A DNA stretch of 64,000 nucleotides, taken from Alcaligenes sp. SDU_A2. Lineage in GTDB: Bacteria; Pseudomonadota; Gammaproteobacteria; Burkholderiales; Burkholderiaceae_B. The translations under genes were made by a program, and so were the position numbers. Under the pieces are notes generated by a model. It saw only the letters and a program-made list of their open reading frames with translations, had not been told where the DNA came from and ran no database searches. Location of the stretch: positions 124,001 through 188,000 of the forward strand of contig NZ_CP151273.1 of assembly GCF_038237375.1 (NCBI RefSeq), read 5' to 3'. This document shows, one piece after another, positions 56,705 to 64,000 of this stretch (position 1 is its first letter; each line of letters begins with the position of its first letter).

Positions 56705-56969
56705 GACAACACTCTCTAGAATCGGTTCCGCAAAAGCGGACATATGCACAGGCGCAAGCACTGGTGGCGCAAGCCCGGCAGCCCCGTCAGGGTTGGGAGG
56801 GAGACTGCATCATAAACCCAGAAGCCCCGCAAAATACGTATATATCCACAAATGTTTACGGGAAAACCACAACCCCGATGATTTTCCTGGGGCGCACTCT
56901 GTGATGTAATCCCCACTGCCGCACATCGCGTGCAACCGCTTTTTTCATTTTCGACAAATTACACTCTCC

Positions 56970-57746
56970 ATGCCCAACCTGCTCATCGAAAACATTCACA
57001 AACGCTACGGTTCCCTGGAAGTGCTCAAGGGAGTCTCGCTGAGCGCCGAGCCTGGAGACGTCATCAGCCTGATCGGCTCCAGCGGTTCAGGCAAAAGCAC
57101 CTTTCTGCGCTGCATCAACTTTCTGGAAACACCCAGCTCGGGACGCATCATCATCAAAGGTGAAGAGCTCAAGACCCGACTGGACCCCAAAACCGGCGAA
57201 CTGGCCGTGCAAGACAAACAACAGCTGATGCGCCTGCGCACCAGTCTGGCAATGGTGTTCCAACACTTCAATCTGTGGTCGCACATGACCGTGCTGGAAA
57301 ACATCATTGCCACGCCCGTCTATGTACAAGGCGTAAACAAAGCCCAAGCCATCGCCAAGGCCGAACATTATCTGGACAAAGTAGGCCTGTCGCGCGATCT
57401 GGCCAAGCAGTACCCCGCCTTTCTGTCCGGCGGTCAACAACAACGCGTAGCGATTGCCCGCGCCCTGGCGCTGGAGCCGGAAGTCATGCTGTTTGACGAA
57501 CCCACCTCCGCCCTGGACCCGGAACGGGTGGGCGAAGTGCTGCGAGTCATGCAGGATCTGGCCGAAGAAGGGCGCACCATGGTGGTGGTCACCCACGAGA
57601 TGAGCTTTGCGCGCAATGTATCGACCAAAGTCGTCTATCTGCACGAAGGCATCGTCGAGGAAGAGGGCGCGCCCGAGCAGGTGCTGGTCGCGCCGCGCAG
57701 CCCCCGCCTGGCCCAATTTCTGGCGGCCGGCGGACACTCGCGCTAA
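56970..57746 (+). CDS. orphan polar-amino-acid ABC ATPase (HisP/ArtP type)
   Basis: The 258-residue ATPase has Walker A GSSGSGKSTFLRCINFLE near residue 36, the HisP-type insertion around KTRLDPKTGELAVQDKQQLMRLRTSLAMVFQHFNLW, signature LSGGQQQRVAIARAL near 155 and Walker B VMLFDEPTSALDPE. No binding protein or permease lies next to it; it ends seven bases from a convergent gene. It probably serves a permease encoded elsewhere. The upstream 208 bases hold promoter sequence and no gene. Confidence 0.9.
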   Translation: MPNLLIENIHKRYGSLEVLKGVSLSAEPGDVISLIGSSGSGKSTFLRCINFLETPSSGRIIIKGEELKTRLDPKTGELAVQDKQQLMRLRTSLAMVFQHFNLWSHMTVLENIIATPVYVQGVNKAQAIAKAEHYLDKVGLSRDLAKQYPAFLSGGQQQRVAIARALALEPEVMLFDEPTSALDPERVGEVLRVMQDLAEEGRTMVVVTHEMSFARNVSTKVVYLHEGIVEEEGAPEQVLVAPRSPRLAQFLAAGGHSR

Positions 57747-57753
57747 AACAGGC

Positions 57754-58368
57754 TTATTTAGGCCGACGCATATCGAACAGTGTCGTGTCCGAAACCTCGA
57801 AGTAATCGCCGGGGCCGCCACCGCGCAGGATAGGACGCGGCAGGGCGGTCTGGTAGATGCCGTCCACAATGCACTCGGGCGACACATGCACGCCCACCAC
57901 CTCGCCCAAAACCATCCAGGTATCCAGGTCCTGACCCTGGGCATCCTGCAGGCGGAAATGATGCGTGACTTTGCATTCCAGCGAGGCCGGGCTCTCGCCC
58001 ACGCGCGGAGCATTTACAAAACGGGATTCCACCGGCGTCAGGCCCGCAAGTTCGAACTCGCGCACATCCTGCTCCAGGCTGGTCTGATTCATGCGTTCGG
58101 CCAAATCGCGCGTAGCCAGATTCCAGGTAAACACCCCGGTCTCGATGGCATTGCGCACGCTGTCCTTATAGCCCACGCTGGAAAACGCAATAACAGGCGG
58201 ACGATAGTTGAACACATTGCAGAAACTGTAAGGGGCCAGGTTCAGTACCCCTTGCTCGCTTTTGGTGCCTATCCAGCCTATGACGCGCGGACCGACGATG
58301 GAGCTGATGGGATCATGACGCAATCCATGGCCTTGCGTTGGCTCGTAGAAATGATAATTTTCCTGCAC
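57754..58368 (-). CDS. flavin-reductase-fold protein (DIM6/NTAB, FMN-binding split barrel)
   Basis: The 204-residue protein has the split-barrel family text ISSIVGPRVIGWIGTKSEQGVLNLAPYSFCNVFNYRPPVIAFSSVG and GVFTWNLATRDLAERMNQTS. It starts at a GTG with AGAGAG upstream and is divergent from the AraC regulator (153 bases between). It could be a flavin reductase, but indole clusters are reported to contain a related protein (IifA) acting as a cofactor-independent oxygenase on 3-hydroxyindolin-2-one; the sequence alone does not decide. Confidence 0.82.
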   Translation of the reverse strand: MQENYHFYEPTQGHGLRHDPISSIVGPRVIGWIGTKSEQGVLNLAPYSFCNVFNYRPPVIAFSSVGYKDSVRNAIETGVFTWNLATRDLAERMNQTSLEQDVREFELAGLTPVESRFVNAPRVGESPASLECKVTHHFRLQDAQGQDLDTWMVLGEVVGVHVSPECIVDGIYQTALPRPILRGGGPGDYFEVSDTTLFDMRRPK

Positions 58369-58521
58369 GGTTCTCTCTGCTGTTCAACAAGAAACACACC
58401 TCGGGAAATCCCGATAGCCCACGATATACTTTACAACTAAAATATAGCTGCTGCAAACTGTTGAAACTCAAGGCTTTGCCCGTTTAGTCCGGCCTTTCAG
58501 AAGCATTCAGGTGCACGAACC

Positions 58522-59499
58522 ATGCAAAACACTGTCACGCAATGGGCCCGTTTCGCATCCGGCAATCTGGAGCAAGTGCGCAACTCGGTCAGCGACAAGA
58601 TCAAATCGCATCAGCTCAGCCAACTGCGCGCCGACCAGACGCTGCAGACCCGGCTACGCCACGTACAGTTCGGTCAGGTCGCGCTGAGCCGCCTGGGCTA
58701 CGGCGCGGACGTGCATATCCAGCCCGAGCACCTGGCCGGATTCTATCTGATCCAGATGCCCCAATACGGCACTGCCCGCGTACGCTGTGGCGGGCAGACC
58801 GTCGAGTCGTGCCCCGATACCGCCACCATCCTCAACCCCAACGAGGACGTGGATATGGTTTGGCACGCCAACAATGAACAACTGATGCTCAAGGTCGACC
58901 GCAGCCTGGTCGAGCAGGCCGCGCGCGGCATGGGCATGACGGTCAACCCTCAAGGCCTGGTCTTTCCCGTGCGCCTGCGGGCGCATACCCAACCATCCTG
59001 GCAGATTATGCTGCGCTACGTGCTGGACTGCGCCCGCAATTCGCAAGATATTCTGCGTTCGCCGCTGCTCATCAGCCAACTGGAACAGTTAACGGTCACC
59101 ACCCTGTTAGGCCTGCACCCGCCCGCCCAGGCACAACACCTGACACCCGGACATGTGCTGCCCCGCCATCTGAAAAAAGTGGCAAGCTATGTGCAGGACC
59201 ATGCCCACCAGCCCGTTACCGTGGACGAACTGGGTGCAGTGGCCGGTGTCAGCACGCGCACCTTGCAGCAGGCTTTTCGCGATCACTATGGCCTGACACC
59301 CATGCAGTACCTGCGCCAGGTGCGCCTGGACCGACTGCGCCACGAACTGATCCATTCGGACACACACAACCTGTCGCTGGCCGATCTGGCCATACGCTGG
59401 GGATTTGCCCATCAAGGCCGCTTCAGCGCCGAATACCGCAACCGCTTTGGCGAAACCCCCAGCGCGACGCTGCTGCGCGTGCGCGGCCAGCAGCACTAG
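58522..59499 (+). CDS. AraC-family transcriptional regulator
   Basis: The 325-residue protein has an N-terminal cupin-like sensor of the AraC_binding_2 type (residues about 20-190) and a C-terminal double helix-turn-helix (HAHQPVTVDELGAVAGVSTRTLQQAFRDHYGLTPMQYLRQVRLDRLRHEL, then ADLAIRWGFAHQGRFSAEYRNRFGETPSATL). Relatives regulate aromatic-compound oxidation genes (XylS/AndR/IifR type). Its end overlaps the converging oxidoreductase gene by four bases. Confidence 0.92.
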   Translation: MQNTVTQWARFASGNLEQVRNSVSDKIKSHQLSQLRADQTLQTRLRHVQFGQVALSRLGYGADVHIQPEHLAGFYLIQMPQYGTARVRCGGQTVESCPDTATILNPNEDVDMVWHANNEQLMLKVDRSLVEQAARGMGMTVNPQGLVFPVRLRAHTQPSWQIMLRYVLDCARNSQDILRSPLLISQLEQLTVTTLLGLHPPAQAQHLTPGHVLPRHLKKVASYVQDHAHQPVTVDELGAVAGVSTRTLQQAFRDHYGLTPMQYLRQVRLDRLRHELIHSDTHNLSLADLAIRWGFAHQGRFSAEYRNRFGETPSATLLRVRGQQH

Positions 59500-61088
59500 C
59501 CTTTCAAAATGCGCTGCGCCGCCAGATAACCCGACTGCCCGCCCAGACCAGGGCCAGGATGGACCGACGCGCCGATATGGTGCAGATTGCGCCAGGGCGT
59601 CACGCCGCTGCGTGCGTTCTTGTGGCCGGCAAAAGGCCGCATGAAAAAGAACTGATCCGGCGAACACACACCGCTATAGGGATCGCCCCCGACCAGATTC
59701 ATATTCAGCGCTTCCAGATCGGCAGGGCAGAAACTGCGCCGCCCCAAAATCTTGCGCGACAGCCCGGGCATCACCGTTTCCAGGCGAGCCTGCACGCGGT
59801 CGGCCATTGCTTCGCGCACCTGTTCATTCCAGCGCCCATCGTCAGGTACCGCAATCTGGCCCGCCTCGTCGCCTTTGATGCGTGTGGGCAGCTCCTGCAT
59901 CTGCACCCACAAAATCCAATGGCCATCGGGCGCGCGGGTCACATCCACCGCCACCGGCTGGCCAACGGCCAGAGTAGGGCGGGCGGGCAGCCAACCGTTA
60001 TTGGCCGCCACTACCGATGCGCAGACCTGCTCCATGCTTTCGGTCACATGCACCATCGGCACCCGGGTCAGTTCAGGATCAATCCAGTCGGGCGGCGAAC
60101 TCAAGGCAAAATGGATCTGCATGCCTCCCCGTCCATAGTGATAGTCGCGTGCCGACTGCTGCAAGGCCGGCTCGACCTCGGGCAGTAAATCGCCATACAA
60201 CTGACCGGGCGTTACATTGCAGACGACAGCGCGACGCGCTGAGTAGACCTGCGTGCCCACCGCCACGCCCGTCGCCTTATTCCCTTGCACCAGCACCCGA
60301 TCCACATGGCTATTGGTCAACACGGCCCCACCGGCCTGTTCGATGATGCGGGTAAAAGCCTGCACGATGCGGGCGCTACCACCCTTGACCATAGGCATGC
60401 CGCCGCTGACCACGGCGCTGAAAGTCAGCTTTCCGATCAGAGCGGAGCTGGCCTCGTCCGGCCCCAGACCGCTGTGCAATACCCAGGGTGCAATCATGGC
60501 GCGCGCCAGGTCCGTGCGCAGATCGCGCATGGCCCAGCGCCGGAAGCTTTCCAGCGCCTGCGAGCCAAATGCCATCAAACCATCCATCCCGCGTTCGCGC
60601 CAGGCTCCGAACAGCAGCTTGGCCATGGGCCAGCGGTACGGTTCGCCACCCAACAAGCCAAACACCAGCCCGGCATCGGGACCGAACATGCGCGCCGCCA
60701 TCGCGCCAAGGGCATCGCCTTCGCCCGGAGCCACGCTGTTGAAACGGCGCACCGTATCGTCCATATTTTGGCGCAACGCCAAAGAAGGGCCCCCCGGCAC
60801 GGCCAGGCCGGTGCTGTATTCCCCTTGCACAAACTCCAGTCCGGCCGCCGCCAGCGGGCCGGACAACGCGGCATACGATGCGCCTCCCATGAACAGCGGG
60901 TACCAACTGGACAGCACATCGTGCGTAAAGCCGGGAAACAACTCTTCGGTGCGAATACAGCCTCCGGCCACGGCGTTGCGCTCCAGCACCGTCACCGTCA
61001 ACCCCTGCACGGCCAACAAAGCCGCGCAGGTCAGGGAGTTCATGCCGCTGCCGACAATGACCACATCGGCGCTGTGCGCATCGCTCAT
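59496..61088 (-). CDS. phytoene-dehydrogenase-like FAD oxidoreductase
   Basis: The 530-residue protein starts with the dinucleotide-binding motif ADVVIVGSGMNSLTCAALLAVQGLTVTVLERNAVAGGCIRTEE and ends with the second FAD block HIGASVHPGPGLGGQSGYLAAQRIL, as in phytoene dehydrogenase/CrtI-related and RetSat-type oxidoreductases. It lies one base after the flavin-reductase gene in the same operon. No carotenoid genes are nearby, so it probably oxidises or desaturates an aromatic or ring-derived intermediate. The substrate is unknown. Confidence 0.85.
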   Translation of the reverse strand: MSDAHSADVVIVGSGMNSLTCAALLAVQGLTVTVLERNAVAGGCIRTEELFPGFTHDVLSSWYPLFMGGASYAALSGPLAAAGLEFVQGEYSTGLAVPGGPSLALRQNMDDTVRRFNSVAPGEGDALGAMAARMFGPDAGLVFGLLGGEPYRWPMAKLLFGAWRERGMDGLMAFGSQALESFRRWAMRDLRTDLARAMIAPWVLHSGLGPDEASSALIGKLTFSAVVSGGMPMVKGGSARIVQAFTRIIEQAGGAVLTNSHVDRVLVQGNKATGVAVGTQVYSARRAVVCNVTPGQLYGDLLPEVEPALQQSARDYHYGRGGMQIHFALSSPPDWIDPELTRVPMVHVTESMEQVCASVVAANNGWLPARPTLAVGQPVAVDVTRAPDGHWILWVQMQELPTRIKGDEAGQIAVPDDGRWNEQVREAMADRVQARLETVMPGLSRKILGRRSFCPADLEALNMNLVGGDPYSGVCSPDQFFFMRPFAGHKNARSGVTPWRNLHHIGASVHPGPGLGGQSGYLAAQRILKG

Positions 61089-61089
61089 G

Positions 61090-61689
61090 TCAGCGGTCTC
61101 CTTGGGGGGTAATCAGGTTAGCAAAGCGCCCCCGGTGAAACACCGCCGGTTCGTGCTCGGTCAAGGTGCTATGGCGCACCACACGGCCGATAAACAAAGT
61201 GTGATCCCCGCCTTCGTGCTGACGGTAGTTTTCGCACACAAATGTTGCCACACAATCATCGATCAACGGCACGCCTTCCTCGCCATCCACATGCGAAACC
61301 AACGCAAATTTGTCCTTGACCTGCGAGTTCGCAAACCCCATTGCCATGGGGATCTGCTCCTGACTGATCACATTGATGGCAAAGTGCGTGCAATGTTGAA
61401 AGATATCCAGGCTGGGCGAATGATTCACCAGGCTCCACATCACCAGTGGCGGCTCCAGCGACAAAGACGTAAACGAGTTAATGGTCAGACCCACTGCCCG
61501 GCCATCCGGACAGCGGGTGGTGACAATGGCCACGCCGGTCGGAAAGTGACCCAGTGCCTGGCGGAACGCGCGGCTGTCGATCACATTCACGCTGTGGGCA
61601 GGCGTATTGCCCGCCGCGCAGGACGCGGCAGCCACAGGCATGGGGGTGGATTCAACCGAAGAACCTTGCAAGGTAGCGGTAGCGGTCAT
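61090..61689 (-). CDS. flavin reductase of a two-component monooxygenase
   Basis: The 199-residue protein has an extra N-terminal 35 residues and then the flavin reductase domain: FRQALGHFPTGVAIVTTRCPDGRAVGLTINSFTSLSLEPPLVMWSL and FAINVISQEQIPMAMGFA. It lies 18 bases after the StyA-like gene and should supply reduced FAD to it, like StyB or IifD. Confidence 0.9.
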   Translation of the reverse strand: MTATATLQGSSVESTPMPVAAASCAAGNTPAHSVNVIDSRAFRQALGHFPTGVAIVTTRCPDGRAVGLTINSFTSLSLEPPLVMWSLVNHSPSLDIFQHCTHFAINVISQEQIPMAMGFANSQVKDKFALVSHVDGEEGVPLIDDCVATFVCENYRQHEGGDHTLFIGRVVRHSTLTEHEPAVFHRGRFANLITPQGDR

Positions 61690-61707
61690 GATGCATCTCC
61701 TCGTTAA

Positions 61708-62955
61708 TCAGGCGGCCACACTCTGGCTGGCGCTCTGATCGATCAATTTCTGCGCAGCGGCCATATCGTCCCAGGCCGGGAACAGCACGGGCGGGTGGTT
61801 AAAGGCATTGGCCAGGAAATGCGCCAGACGCGGATGCTGCTGCGCGCCGGTCAGCAAAGCAAAGGACTGCTCGGTAGGCGGCACCAGCATGGAATTGGTC
61901 CAGCGCACCACCAGATTGGCATAATCCCAGTAGCGTTCGAAAGTAGCCTGCATCCAGTCACGGTCAAAAGCACCTTCACCACGTTCCAGAATGCTGTCCA
62001 GATAGACCTGGGCTGCCTTGGCGGCATTGTTGGAACCCTGGCCGGTAATCGGATCGTTGACCACTACGGCGTCGCCCAGGCCCAACACCATGCGCCCCGA
62101 AGGCAGCGTCAGCACAGGCTTGCGCACAGTGGGGGGGAAAGCACCGGACAGATAGCCCTGCTCGTCGGTCAGCTCCACATTGCGGGCGCGGTCCGCTTCC
62201 CACGGCAGGAAATCACGCAAGAAGGACAAGCTCTGTTCCAGGTGCGCCTCGGGCGTCTTGGCATCGCGAAAACGATCCAACGGGCCACCGGGCACGCCCT
62301 CGAACACCATGATGTCGCAAGGACCAGACAAGGTCAGGGACGGGAATACAAAGTATTCGCCCACGCCGGGGATGAAATTAAAGGACACGCGCGAGTATTC
62401 GGGCGTAGGCTCCAGGCCATGCACATAGGTCAGGGCCAGGGCGCGCTGGGGCTTGTCGTAGGGGGAACGATCCGCATCGCGCTCGAACAGCTTGACCACT
62501 TCGCCTTTGCCGGCGGCCAGCATGGTCAGGTCGTACTCCTGGGTGATGCGTTCCAGCTCGGCCACGCCCACATCTTCCATGATCAGCTTGCCGCCACGCT
62601 GCTCGAACAACTCCAGCCAATGCGGCATCTTGACGCGCTGGTCGGTCGCCTGCGCCTCGCGGTCCAGACGGCCGCTCCAGTCCACCGCCTTGGTGTCGGG
62701 CTGATCGGGATTGGGCAGGGCAAAGCCGATACCCTGCACAGGCGGGCACTCTTCGTCCCAGAAGTTCAGACCCAGGCGACGCTCCACATCCAGGGCTTCC
62801 GCAAACATGCATTGGCTGGACATCACGCGGCCACGACGCACATCGTCCGGGCTGCGGTTGGTGAACACGGCCACATCATAGCCTTTGGCCAGCAGGCCGA
62901 ACGCCACGGGCATGCCGGCCTGACCGGCACCTACGATAGCAACTTTACGCATCAT
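61708..62955 (-). CDS. StyA-like FAD-dependent monooxygenase (styrene/indole type)
   Basis: The 415-residue protein begins KVAIVGAGQAGMPVAFGLLAKGYDVAVFTNRSPDDVRRGRVMSSQCMF, the FAD-binding and substrate-cap start typical of styrene monooxygenase StyA and indole oxygenases, and has MVLGLGDAVVVNDPITGQGSNNAAKAAQVYLDSI near residue 300. Such enzymes epoxidise styrene or indole with FADH2 from a separate reductase. The neighbouring SDR, reductase and AraC genes match indole-degradation loci better than styrene loci, since no styrene oxide isomerase gene is seen. A good AAGGAAA site precedes the first of two ATG codons. Confidence 0.88.
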   Translation of the reverse strand: MMRKVAIVGAGQAGMPVAFGLLAKGYDVAVFTNRSPDDVRRGRVMSSQCMFAEALDVERRLGLNFWDEECPPVQGIGFALPNPDQPDTKAVDWSGRLDREAQATDQRVKMPHWLELFEQRGGKLIMEDVGVAELERITQEYDLTMLAAGKGEVVKLFERDADRSPYDKPQRALALTYVHGLEPTPEYSRVSFNFIPGVGEYFVFPSLTLSGPCDIMVFEGVPGGPLDRFRDAKTPEAHLEQSLSFLRDFLPWEADRARNVELTDEQGYLSGAFPPTVRKPVLTLPSGRMVLGLGDAVVVNDPITGQGSNNAAKAAQVYLDSILERGEGAFDRDWMQATFERYWDYANLVVRWTNSMLVPPTEQSFALLTGAQQHPRLAHFLANAFNHPPVLFPAWDDMAAAQKLIDQSASQSVAA

Positions 62956-63077
62956 GATTTTCCTTCTAGAAAGTTGGGTAGACGCCCCGCGCCTGCGCCC
63001 TGTATTTCACCGCCATCGAACGTGGGGGGCATTTTTTTGCCGCCGGACCACGCACAGGCGCAGCGTGGGGGCATTTC

Positions 63078-63860
63078 CTATTCAGCCAGCTTGGGAATCG
63101 CCGGCACGCATTGTTCTGGCCCCATCGCCGAATAGCCGCCGTCCACCGCATAATCGGCACCCGTCACAAAGCTGGCGGCATCGGACAGCAGAAAAGCCAC
63201 GACCTCGCCCACTTCCTGCGGGTCACCCACGCGACCGAGCAAGTGAAAGGCGGCGGCCACGCGGTCGGTCTTGGCACGATCGCCACCCGTCAGCTCATCC
63301 ATGACGCGCGACCAGATCCAGCCGGGCGAGACGGAGTTGACACGAATGCCATCGGGCGCAAAGTCCATGGCCATGCTGCGCGTCAACTGCAAAAGCGCCG
63401 CCTTGGACACGGGATACAGCCAACGCCCCGTCTGGGCAATAGACGAAGAAATAGACGTGAAATTGACGATGGCGCTGCCGCGCGGCAACAAGGGGCGCAC
63501 TGCCTTGGCGGCCTGCACGGCGCTGACAAGATTGATATCCAGGGCCTTGAGCCAATCGGCGCGGCTGGATGCCGCACCTTCATCCAGATACGAACAGGCC
63601 AGGTTTACCAGACCATCGACACGGCCAAAATAGGTTTTCACCTGCTGCACAGCGGCATCCAGGCGGGCATCATCGGTAATGTCCACTTCCCAGAATTTGG
63701 CCCGCGCCGCATCCGTACCCACCGCAGCCTGACCGCCTGCCACATCAATATCGAACACCGCCACGCGCGCGCCGTACCCCAGCAACACCTCGACCACGCC
63801 GGCACCGATACGAGTTGCCCCACCGGTCACCACAATTACTTTGTCCTTGAGTCCTTTCAT
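63078..63860 (-). CDS. short-chain dehydrogenase/reductase
   Basis: The 260-residue SDR has VIVVTGGATRIGAGVVEVLL (cofactor motif), a catalytic serine in FTSISSS, YPVSK (Tyr-x-x-x-Lys) near residue 153 and SPGWIWSRV. It precedes the StyA-like gene by 122 bases in the same direction. In indole pathways the comparable enzyme (IifB) oxidises indole-2,3-dihydrodiol; this role is inferred from context. Confidence 0.9.
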   Translation of the reverse strand: MKGLKDKVIVVTGGATRIGAGVVEVLLGYGARVAVFDIDVAGGQAAVGTDAARAKFWEVDITDDARLDAAVQQVKTYFGRVDGLVNLACSYLDEGAASSRADWLKALDINLVSAVQAAKAVRPLLPRGSAIVNFTSISSSIAQTGRWLYPVSKAALLQLTRSMAMDFAPDGIRVNSVSPGWIWSRVMDELTGGDRAKTDRVAAAFHLLGRVGDPQEVGEVVAFLLSDAASFVTGADYAVDGGYSAMGPEQCVPAIPKLAE

Positions 63861-63882
63861 GTCACTCTCCTGCCGCAGGCCG

Positions 63883-64000
63883 TCAGAACGGCACCGCCAC
63901 TTTCACAAAAAACTGTTTACCTTCGGGACGGCCGCGTACACCCAGGTCCTGCTGATACTTGGCCGTAATCAGCAAACCCTTGTCATTGGCATAACGCAGG
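63883..64000 (-). CDS. phenol MetA-type outer-membrane protein, C-terminal end
   Basis: Only the last 38 residues are in the window (LRYANDKGLLITAKYQQDLG, then VRGRPEGKQFFVKVAVPF); the frame is open from the window edge. The GRPEGKQF ending and terminal phenylalanine are typical of the phenol MetA/SphA family of beta-barrel proteins found in aromatic-degradation loci, possibly for uptake of hydrophobic substrates. It is upstream of the SDR gene by 22 bases, so it likely belongs to the same operon. Confidence 0.7.
   Translation of the reverse strand, partial: LRYANDKGLLITAKYQQDLGVRGRPEGKQFFVKVAVPF

Noticed and set aside
63021-63076. Short direct repeat CGTGGGGG(G)CATTT flanking the SDR stop
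   Set aside because: Only 13 bases and no partner structure or known motif; could be chance in GC-rich DNA.
60253-63135. Long plus-strand frames opposite the phytoene-dehydrogenase-like, reductase and StyA-like genes
   Set aside because: Low-complexity translations with no motifs, opposing genes with intact catalytic signatures.

Overview
The window is densely coded, GC-rich DNA in the style of a betaproteobacterium of the Burkholderiales. The gene content (smg next to topB, FecI/FecR siderophore signalling, several DctP-type TRAP transporters, a stand-alone malate synthase G, many MetQ-like binding proteins, an indole/styrene-type oxygenase) fits the Alcaligenaceae, for example Alcaligenes or a close relative. 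That placement is inferred from gene content; no rRNA or tRNA gene was seen, and no insertion sequence, prophage or CRISPR array was recognised.

Layout. 1-5129: a thiolase C-terminus, the two subunits of a biotin-dependent acyl-CoA carboxylase (leucine-type) and gluQRS. 5361-11090: smg, a large membrane protein of the GDYXXLXY type on the minus strand, and topB with a histone-H1-like tail. 11142-11787: a gene-free stretch holding two long inverted-repeat elements. 11788-20731: a CopD-like membrane protein, one TRAP transporter on the minus strand, an acetolactate-synthase-like enzyme without a small subunit, a SET-domain methyltransferase with a lysine-rich tail, and a second TRAP transporter on the plus strand. 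20865-29923: a metQ-metI pair without an ATPase, AMP nucleosidase, an AEC-family carrier, malate synthase G, and modA-modB-modD without modC but with a clear ModE operator.

30255-41218 is a coherent organosulfur-scavenging island of two convergent operons. The plus-strand arm is an FMN reductase, an SsuD alkanesulfonate monooxygenase and an atypical amidohydrolase. The minus-strand arm is metQ-metQ-metN-metI, two tandem SfnB/DszC-like oxidoreductases, a third metQ and a DszA-like monooxygenase. The likely logic is uptake of small amino-acid-like organosulfur compounds through a Met-type ABC transporter with three binding proteins, oxidative C-S cleavage by FMNH2-dependent enzymes, and release of sulfite.

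41588-49500 holds argD, an iron-regulated fecI-fecR-receptor operon ending in a translationally coupled serine hydrolase, and dinB with a LexA box. 49724-56704 holds a five-gene peptide ABC transporter with a 36-bp palindrome after the binding-protein gene, an AmiS/UreI-type channel and a C-terminally extended PanD. 56970-64000 holds an orphan polar-amino-acid ABC ATPase and an aromatic-oxidation cluster: flavin-reductase-fold protein, AraC regulator, phytoene-dehydrogenase-like oxidoreductase, flavin reductase, StyA-like monooxygenase, SDR dehydrogenase and the end of an outer-membrane protein of the phenol MetA type. The last cluster looks like an indole-degradation locus with an extra oxidoreductase. 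The sulfur island and this cluster are the two regions most likely to hold undescribed biochemistry.
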